A DNA stretch of 64,000 bases from positions 186,001-250,000 of the forward strand of contig NZ_CP020867.1 of the NCBI RefSeq assembly GCF_002104335.1, read 5' to 3'. The notes under the pieces are model-generated. The model did no database searches and was not told where the DNA came from. It saw only the letters and a program-made list of their open reading frames with translations. This DNA comes from Campylobacter cuniculorum DSM 23162 = LMG 24588 (GTDB taxonomy: Bacteria > Campylobacterota > Campylobacteria > Campylobacterales > Campylobacteraceae). Each line of letters begins with the position of its first letter. Position 1 is the stretch's first letter. Below, in pieces: positions 58,598-64,000 of the stretch. Position numbers and translations under genes: made by a program.

Positions 58598-60027
58598 ACA
58601 TTGTCTAAAATCAAACGCACCAACGCGTCAAACTCAAAACGCAAAGCCTCATCATTCAAAGTCTCTTTAAAGCTCTCAAGCAAGGCATTCGTTTCAACAC
58701 AAAGAGCAAGTTTTGAGATACAATCATTTTTCATATTGTAAATTTGCAAAGAATGCTTATAAGTCTCATCATAATTTTTCTTTAAATCCTCCGCATTGTG
58801 CGTTAAAACCGCATTTTGATTATAAAGTTCCATCAATTCATCTAAAAGGGCATTAAGGGCATTTTGAGCGGATTGTAACGCGTTATTTGCAGAAATTAAA
58901 AGCTCTTGTTCATCGCTGTCATTTGGCAAATACGCGTCGATTCTTTTGGCAAAATCTTCAAGCCTGTGCTCATAATCAGCCTTTGCATTATCAAAGGCAT
59001 TCATCGCTGCATCGCGACGCGTTTCAATTTCATTCAAAGCCGCGTCAATCTCGTTAATCTTTTCTTGTTTGAAGGTTTCAAGGTTTTCTTTTACAGCATT
59101 TAAATCATCTTGACCTTGTTTAATTGTGTTGTTTAAATCATCTTGACCTTGTTTAATTGTGTTGTTTAAATCATCTTGACCTTGTTTAATTGTGTTGTTT
59201 AAATCATCTTTAGCACTTTGCACAAGTTCGCGCCCCTCTGTGATGCTCTGCTCTAAAGCCGCGTTCGTTTCAATGACTTCATCCAAGCGATTAATGGCTT
59301 CTTGTATCGTATTTTTAAACACAATCACCTCGCCCGCACTTTCTTTTGTTTCTTTATTGATGTGTTTTATCTCCTCGATGAGGGCTAAGGCTTGATTTTG
59401 ACTTTGCACTAAAGACTCTTTGGTTTGAACTAAATCCTGCGTATGTGTTGCGATTTTTTCATTCAAAGCCTCATTTTGCGTTTGCAGTTGTGAAAAGATG
59501 TTTAAGGCTTCATCATAAAGGCTTTGCGTTTGTGTTTTGATGAGCTCGTGACTCTTAAAATCATACTGATAATGCTGCTCTAATTTCTCAAAATTTTTAT
59601 AGAGCTCATTCACGCTTAAAAGTGTCATTTTGATCTGTTCTAACCAAAACACATTATCATTTAACGCTTCACTCAAAGCGTCTTTAAAACTCTTTTTCTC
59701 GCGTTTTTCAACCTCTTTTGTGTCAATGAGTGGGCTTTGAAATTGTGGCAAAGGCTCAATATGCGGACTTTGCGGGTCTTTTTGTTTTTCACTCTCTTGC
59801 AAGTCTGGTTGTGCTGTGTCTTTTTGAGTGTTTTGTTCTGCTTTTAAACTTTCAAGCAAAGAGTCAAACTCACTCTTTAACGCTTCATCATTCAGTTTTT
59901 CTCTAAATGCATTCACATTTTCATCGCTTAAAATTTCATTTTCTAAACTTTCAAGCAAAGAGTCAAACTCACTCTTTAACGCTTCATCATTCAGTTTTTC
60001 TCTAAATGCATTCACATTTTCATTCAT
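58576..60027 (-). CDS. 483-residue coiled-coil prophage protein
   Basis: First of the two related genes. Residues 1-75 form the shared cassette. A Pro/Gln linker follows (80-110, PHIEPLPQFQSPLID), then coiled coil. Residues about 277-309 hold three perfect 11-residue repeats (DDLNNTIKQGQ). The C-terminus LNDEALRFEFDALVRLIL resembles the N-terminal repeat motif. The final 8 bases overlap the start of the 1000-residue gene. No homologue recognised; structural or tail role inferred from position. Confidence 0.8.
   Translation of the reverse strand: MNENVNAFREKLNDEALKSEFDSLLESLENEILSDENVNAFREKLNDEALKSEFDSLLESLKAEQNTQKDTAQPDLQESEKQKDPQSPHIEPLPQFQSPLIDTKEVEKREKKSFKDALSEALNDNVFWLEQIKMTLLSVNELYKNFEKLEQHYQYDFKSHELIKTQTQSLYDEALNIFSQLQTQNEALNEKIATHTQDLVQTKESLVQSQNQALALIEEIKHINKETKESAGEVIVFKNTIQEAINRLDEVIETNAALEQSITEGRELVQSAKDDLNNTIKQGQDDLNNTIKQGQDDLNNTIKQGQDDLNAVKENLETFKQEKINEIDAALNEIETRRDAAMNAFDNAKADYEHRLEDFAKRIDAYLPNDSDEQELLISANNALQSAQNALNALLDELMELYNQNAVLTHNAEDLKKNYDETYKHSLQIYNMKNDCISKLALCVETNALLESFKETLNDEALRFEFDALVRLILDNVKGEDNE
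59101..59209 (-). repeat. 33-bp tandem repeat encoding 11-residue units
   Basis: Three perfect copies (59101-59133, 59134-59166, 59167-59199) and a 10-bp partial fourth. Each encodes DDLNNTIKQGQ. Copy changes stay in frame and would change the length of the coiled coil. Confidence 0.95.
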
Positions 60028-60041
60028 TGTCTTCTCCTTTT
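59803..60041 (-). repeat. 239-bp direct repeat, copy 1 (start of 483-residue gene)
   Basis: Pair of 58359-58597; sequence diverges sharply on both sides. A shorter version, starting at the same codon, is at about 54063-54137. Confidence 0.95.
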
Positions 60042-60634
60042 TAATATTGTATGCAAGGGCTGTGAAAGCTCTTTGCTTCCGTGAGTGAGGACAGAGTCGC
60101 CCTTAAAAAATCGCATTCTTTTTTAAAGGCATTTTCATAAAAACCCGCCCTTTGCAAATTGCCCTCGTTGCTTTCGATTTGAAAGAGCAAAGAAAGACTT
60201 TTATAAATGAGTGCCATTTTCAAAAAATCCCCGTTCTCAAGTGTGCTCTCTTCATTTAAAGCCTTAGCTAGATTTAAATACACCTCTAAAGTTCCATTCG
60301 CTCGATGTTTAGGTAAAACCGCAAAACTTTGAAAATTTGAAAACGATGAAATCTGCAAACTCAAAGCCTTATCATCATAAGCTTTTAAGGGCAAAGGCTT
60401 CGCGTTTAAAAAGGCTTTTTCAAAAGAAAGCACCATTTTAGGTGCGTGAAAGATGAAATCATTAGGTTTAAGCTCTTTGACAAACTTGCAAACATTAAGC
60501 TTAAACTGATAAATTAAATCACAATATGCATGATTTATCGCGTTTAAAATCTCCGCTGTTTCATAGCGATAAGGTTCTTTTGTATCTCTTAGCCTTGCTC
60601 TTATATTTGTGAGTAAATCACTCATTTTAATCAT
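60041..60634 (-). CDS. Head-tail connector-like prophage protein
   Basis: 197 residues. The N-terminus MSDLLTNIRARLRDTKEPYR with NAINHAYCDLIYQFKLNV is the helical pattern of adaptor/connector proteins (gp6/gp13-like), which start with a short helical section facing the portal. Overlaps the previous gene as ATGA. Specific family not recognised. Confidence 0.6.
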   Translation of the reverse strand: MIKMSDLLTNIRARLRDTKEPYRYETAEILNAINHAYCDLIYQFKLNVCKFVKELKPNDFIFHAPKMVLSFEKAFLNAKPLPLKAYDDKALSLQISSFSNFQSFAVLPKHRANGTLEVYLNLAKALNEESTLENGDFLKMALIYKSLSLLFQIESNEGNLQRAGFYENAFKKECDFLRATLSSLTEAKSFHSPCIQY

Positions 60635-61470
60635 CGTTTTGCCCTTATGAATTGATTTTTAATATAATCATCATAAACACTTTTTTCATAAGTTTCAAAA
60701 TTGAATTTTTTTCCATAAAGATGTGAATTAAGAAAATTTTGCTTTTTCTTTTGAGCCTTAATTTCATTGATTAATTGCGTATCAAGTCCTATCTGTCCGC
60801 CTTTTGCTTCCAAATCAGCCAACAAAGAATCAACGCGGTTTAAGATTGCTTCCCTTGCTTGTGCGGTTCTTGCAACGAGTTCTTTTTGAGAGCGAAAACC
60901 CGCCCCGAAAACCTCTTTTGCTTCTTTGCGACTCTCATTTGTCGCCTTGCCATCATTCATCGCCCCAGCGACTCCATAGGTCATTTTCATCACAGCCGAG
61001 TCAAGCTTAGCGCGTTCATCATCAAGCCCGATAAAACCGCCTGTTTTTTTGTTTAAACCTGTAACAAGTCCATTATAAACACCCGCTAAATCGCTTCTTT
61101 TAAGCACTTCATCGCTATCGCGTAAGCTGGTGAGCATTTGTCCTAATTCTTTCGTTGTTTGTGTGATGCTCGTATGTTTTAAATCCCCTTTCACCTGTGC
61201 ATCAACATTTGCTTTAAGATTGAGTTGCCCGATATTCACACCTAAATATTTATTTGCCAAATAGGCATCGTAAGCACTCAAAGTTCCATTTTGGATTTTT
61301 TGATCCAAATAAGGCACTCCCGTCAAAGCAACCTGCGACTCTTGAGCGTTGTTTTGTTCTGCGTTGTTTTGAGCGTCTTGCGAGTCTTTTGAGTCTTTGC
61401 TTGTCTCTTGCGTTGTGTCCGCGTCCTGCTCTTGCGGGATGAGAAAATTGCTTAAATCATTATTATCCAT
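60631..61470 (-). CDS. Prophage protein of unknown function
   Basis: 279 residues. Residues 1-50 are low-complexity (Asp, Asn, Gln, Ser, Ala). The rest is mixed with a conserved-looking central part (LGVNIGQLNLKANVDAQVKG, GLNKKTGGFIGLDDERAKL). Starts directly after the preceding stop and overlaps the connector gene by 4 bp. Position suggests a virion protein. No family recognised. Confidence 0.6.
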   Translation of the reverse strand: MDNNDLSNFLIPQEQDADTTQETSKDSKDSQDAQNNAEQNNAQESQVALTGVPYLDQKIQNGTLSAYDAYLANKYLGVNIGQLNLKANVDAQVKGDLKHTSITQTTKELGQMLTSLRDSDEVLKRSDLAGVYNGLVTGLNKKTGGFIGLDDERAKLDSAVMKMTYGVAGAMNDGKATNESRKEAKEVFGAGFRSQKELVARTAQAREAILNRVDSLLADLEAKGGQIGLDTQLINEIKAQKKKQNFLNSHLYGKKFNFETYEKSVYDDYIKNQFIRAKR

Positions 61471-62388
61471 TCACTCCACCTTTAACTTACCTTGAAAATG
61501 CAAAGTCTCATCTTCAATGCCCTTTTCTTTAACCTTTAAACGATTCAACGCGTCCATATTTTCACAAATCAAAGAAAGTTCATTTTTCAAAGACAAAGAC
61601 GCTAAGACAAGATTTTGAATGAAATTTGTCTTAAAAAGTTCGCGTGTTCCCATAATCTTATCTACCAAATGATGATTAATGTCAATGAGTCTCGCTTCGA
61701 TGTGCTCTTTTAAACTCTTTTGCGTAAAATTTTGCTCTAAAATGGCAGACAAACTCTCTTTAATGAGTTCTTGCGTTGCGTTTTGATGTAAAAAATGATT
61801 GAGTAATTGCTTCGCAATCTCACTCTTTTGCTCTTTAAGCACCAACGCTTCCAAAGTCTTAAAATCCTTTTGAACTTGTTTTTGAATGTAAGCGGTCGCA
61901 AGAGCCTTTAAATCAAGGGCGATTAAGTCTTCATTGAATCGTTCTTGTGTGTGCTTTAAAGCATTTAAAGCGTCTTTTTCAAAGGTCTTTAAAATGTTTG
62001 TGTATTTTTCTTTTTTAAACTCATTGTCTAAAGCCGCGTTGAGTTGTTTTTGTGCAAGGGCTAAAAATTGCGTTGCGTTTTGTGAAAGTAACGCGTCGTA
62101 ATCGATATTGATAGATTTGATTAAATCCTCTTTATTATCCTCATAACTCTGTGCTGTTTGTGCGATGATATAAGTTTGTAGCTCTTCTTTTTTTGTGTCA
62201 AGCTCATTTTTAATCTTTTTCGCATTTTCAAACACCAAATCATTAATCATCTTTGATTTTATCGCGTCTAATTCTTCTTTAAAACTCTTTTTTTGTGTGT
62301 CAAACTCACTCTTTGCACTCTCAAATAAAGCGTTTAACTTCTCAACAATTTGCGTAATATTTTCTAATTCTACACTTGCATAATCCAT
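61471..62388 (-). CDS. Helical/coiled-coil prophage protein
   Basis: 305 residues, almost entirely helical and charged, with no cysteine-rich or catalytic motif apparent. It begins behind the terminator at 62401-62425, with GAAAGG upstream of ATG 62388. Composition (Glu, Lys, Leu, Asn) resembles the long coiled-coil proteins further along but shares no cassette. Position just after the capsid gene would suit an internal or scaffold-like protein; inference only. Confidence 0.6.
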   Translation of the reverse strand: MDYASVELENITQIVEKLNALFESAKSEFDTQKKSFKEELDAIKSKMINDLVFENAKKIKNELDTKKEELQTYIIAQTAQSYEDNKEDLIKSINIDYDALLSQNATQFLALAQKQLNAALDNEFKKEKYTNILKTFEKDALNALKHTQERFNEDLIALDLKALATAYIQKQVQKDFKTLEALVLKEQKSEIAKQLLNHFLHQNATQELIKESLSAILEQNFTQKSLKEHIEARLIDINHHLVDKIMGTRELFKTNFIQNLVLASLSLKNELSLICENMDALNRLKVKEKGIEDETLHFQGKLKVE

Positions 62389-62400
62389 TAAAAACCTTTC

Positions 62401-62425
62401 AAAAAAAGGCTTTAAAAAGCCTTTT
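62401..62425 (-). terminator. Terminator behind the major capsid gene
   Basis: Perfect 9-bp stem (62404-62412 with 62417-62425, loop 62413-62416) followed on the minus strand by seven T. It lies 5 bp after the capsid stop and would reduce transcription of the downstream genes relative to the capsid. Confidence 0.85.
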
Positions 62426-62430
62426 GTGTG

Positions 62431-63606
62431 TTATTCTTTGCTTGAAATAATGCCGATGGTTGCAAAGTCTGTATTTGAATAAGGGCTTAAAATGCCTTGA
62501 GTGGTTTCAAATTTTGCTTTTGCAATGGCTAAAAGTCTATCACATCCGCATAAAATCTTGCGTCCCGCGTCTTGTGCTTCATCGATATAAAAATTCACCT
62601 TATCACTGCCCACCATTACAAGAGCAGATGCACCGATGAGAAAACCGATTGAAACGGGTTGTGTTCCTGCGTAATCACTCGGCGGGGTGATGTTTGAGAC
62701 ATTTGCGGGATTGATATTTGCCCTAAAACTCGCTTCACTCACTTCGCTGTTTAAAAGTCCCACTTGCGTATCTGTCCAAACGCCCATATCCAAAACTGGA
62801 CATTCATCAATGAGCCCGATAAGTCCGGTAAAAAGATTATTTTTATCACCACGAACACCGACTTTTTGCATCGCAATCCACTCCGGATCGTTTTTAAGCT
62901 GATTGATTTGATAGGTATCAAGTAAGATGATATAAGAATAATTTTGCACATTTAAGCCATTAAGCGTATGCGTTGCAGAGCGTATCGGTTTTAACGGATA
63001 CGCGTCTTTGCCTTGATAATTAATGCCACTTCTTGCCATCATTATCGCACGTCTTAAAGCCTTGACATTGCACACATCACCTTTAACGATTTTTTTACTC
63101 GCCTCTTGCACACTCGCTTCACTTGTTGTATCTTTGAAAGAGCTTGCACTATCGCAAATAACCGCATTGCTTAAATCATTGCTTAAAGCTGTGATAAAAT
63201 TGCGATCTCTTTTATTCGTAATCCAATCAGTCAAACTTTGCACGCTTTCTTTGATAAAATCAATTTGCTCCATACTTTGATAATGCTTCACTTGTGATTT
63301 TAACGCATTGCCGACGATTTTAGGATAAATTGTTTGAGAGAGTATCTCTAAATTATCCAAATTCGCTTCAAAGTCTGTATTACCCTCAACGCCATCGCCT
63401 GTTAAAGCGGCTTTTAAACGCGGTCTAAAAGGCTCTCCATTTTTAGTAAGATAAGTTCTTATGCCTCTATCTTGTCCGCGTCCTACTAAAGGCTCAAAAG
63501 GGCTTCTTTGCCAACTTGCCTTTTCGATGATGGTTGCAATCTCAACGCTGATATTTGGGTTTTCTTTCCATTGATTGAGATTGATTTTATTGAGTTCGTT
63601 TAACAT
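62431..63606 (-). CDS. Phage major capsid protein, N4-gp56/DUF4043 type
   Basis: 391 residues. The opening region (WQRSPFEPLVGRGQDRGIRT) and the section ILLDTYQINQLKNDPEWIAM followed by NNLFTGLIGLIDECPVLDM match the N4-gp56 family (Phage_capsid_3) pattern of shell proteins. AAGGAGC lies upstream of ATG 63606, the strongest ribosome-binding site in the prophage part. It is followed by a terminator. The family assignment is from remembered motifs. Confidence 0.78.
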   Translation of the reverse strand: MLNELNKINLNQWKENPNISVEIATIIEKASWQRSPFEPLVGRGQDRGIRTYLTKNGEPFRPRLKAALTGDGVEGNTDFEANLDNLEILSQTIYPKIVGNALKSQVKHYQSMEQIDFIKESVQSLTDWITNKRDRNFITALSNDLSNAVICDSASSFKDTTSEASVQEASKKIVKGDVCNVKALRRAIMMARSGINYQGKDAYPLKPIRSATHTLNGLNVQNYSYIILLDTYQINQLKNDPEWIAMQKVGVRGDKNNLFTGLIGLIDECPVLDMGVWTDTQVGLLNSEVSEASFRANINPANVSNITPPSDYAGTQPVSIGFLIGASALVMVGSDKVNFYIDEAQDAGRKILCGCDRLLAIAKAKFETTQGILSPYSNTDFATIGIISSKE

Positions 63607-63620
63607 ATTTTGCTCCTTTT

Positions 63621-64000
63621 TTAAAATTCAACTAAAATCTGACTCGGCATAAAATACACGATTTTAACGCGTGCCGTTCCGCTTGTAAAAGCTCCACTTT
63701 TAAGCTCAACGCTCAACATATCCACCATTTGGCTAATCGTATGCACTGAAGAATTAATAAAAGCACTATCTTTTGAAGTAGAATCCAAGCTTACATTTTC
63801 TAAAAATGCAACATCTTGCTCTTTGAGCTTCACATCAACACTTCCGCTTCCGCTCGTGTTTTGCACCTCCACTAAAAGCTGAATAATACTTGCACCCTTT
63901 GGCACCAAAAGGGCATCATAAGCATTATTTTCTTTCATATCTGCTAAATCAATCACCGATTCAGCACAATAAACAACATTTTTCACTCTTTGAGTTCCCA
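63621..64000 (-). CDS. Small capsid-associated protein, start at window edge
   Basis: About 126 residues visible, reading GTQRVKNVVYCAESVIDLAD at the start. The frame is open to base 64000, whose last two bases are TG, so the start codon very likely begins one base outside. Beta-rich, short, no catalytic motif; located 14 bp ahead of the capsid gene. A head decoration or similar protein is plausible by position. A GTG at 63986 is a weaker alternative start. Confidence 0.6.
   Translation of the reverse strand, partial: GTQRVKNVVYCAESVIDLADMKENNAYDALLVPKGASIIQLLVEVQNTSGSGSVDVKLKEQDVAFLENVSLDSTSKDSAFINSSVHTISQMVDMLSVELKSGAFTSGTARVKIVYFMPSQILVEF

Noticed and set aside
53740-60041. Diversity-generating retroelement acting on the coiled-coil genes
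   Set aside because: No reverse transcriptase and no template/variable repeat pair differing at adenines; the shared 239 bp are identical.

Overview
The window comes from a Campylobacter chromosome, in the broad C. jejuni / C. upsaliensis / C. lari neighbourhood. The DNA is very AT-rich and genes are tightly packed with ATGA and TGATG overlaps. Complex I lacks true NuoE and NuoF, as in Campylobacter. The futalosine menaquinone genes mqnC, mqnD and mqnP, the paralysed-flagella gene pflA, a group III truncated globin and a NikZYXWV-type nickel importer are all present. Comparisons with C. jejuni NCTC 11168 locus tags below are from memory; no search was run and the species is not determined.

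Layout. 2-1279: 3' end of a ribosomal protein operon (rpoA, rplQ) with a terminator. 1.44-1.58 kb: remnant of an IS200/IS605-type element. 1.6-2.8 kb: a hexapeptide acyltransferase gene with a G9 tract near its 3' end. 3.0-7.6 kb: nikZYXWV. 7.7-21.2 kb: the 14-gene nuo operon. 21.3-36.6 kb: pflA, miaA (opposite strand), mqnP, moaA-queE-queD, a haem lipoprotein, rsmE, rpmE, rsmI, a SpoU-type rRNA methyltransferase, a RodZ-like protein, an aminotransferase, hom and yraN. 36.6-37.9 kb: an AT-rich gap holding a candidate type I toxin-like small ORF. 37.9-43.1 kb: AMIN protein, FtsB-like protein, eno and recA on the minus strand, then mqnD, fliQ and murB. 43.2-44.5 kb: a small accessory element with a repressor, paired palindromic operators and a coat-protein-like small membrane protein. 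44.6-52.4 kb: membrane protein, amino-acid ABC transporter, ctb, recG, M16-like protein and mqnC. 52.7-53.5 kb: decayed genes, including a second IS605-type remnant. 53.7-64 kb: one end of a prophage on the minus strand, with an N4-gp56-type major capsid protein, connector-like protein, two very long coiled-coil proteins and a spanin pair. The prophage continues past the right edge.

How the genes work together. The core is respiration and cofactor supply: complex I reduces menaquinone, which mqnP, mqnD and mqnC help to make, and nickel import would feed hydrogenase and other nickel enzymes. moaA supplies molybdopterin; queD and queE supply queuosine precursors. Translation and rRNA-modification genes share the long plus-strand run.

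Most notable. (a) The acyltransferase carries a G9 tract; one base fewer restores a longer C-terminus that looks like the real one. (b) The prophage has two long coiled-coil genes starting with the same 239-bp cassette, a third decayed copy beyond the lysis genes, a G9 tract in the larger gene and a ten-copy 8-bp repeat just upstream of the outer spanin gene. (c) The 43.2-44.5 kb element has a symmetric divergent switch. (d) A 20-residue hydrophobic ORF has its ribosome-binding site in a hairpin and an opposing promoter-like sequence. (e) A perfect 23-bp inverted repeat lies upstream of ctb where C. jejuni carries nssR.
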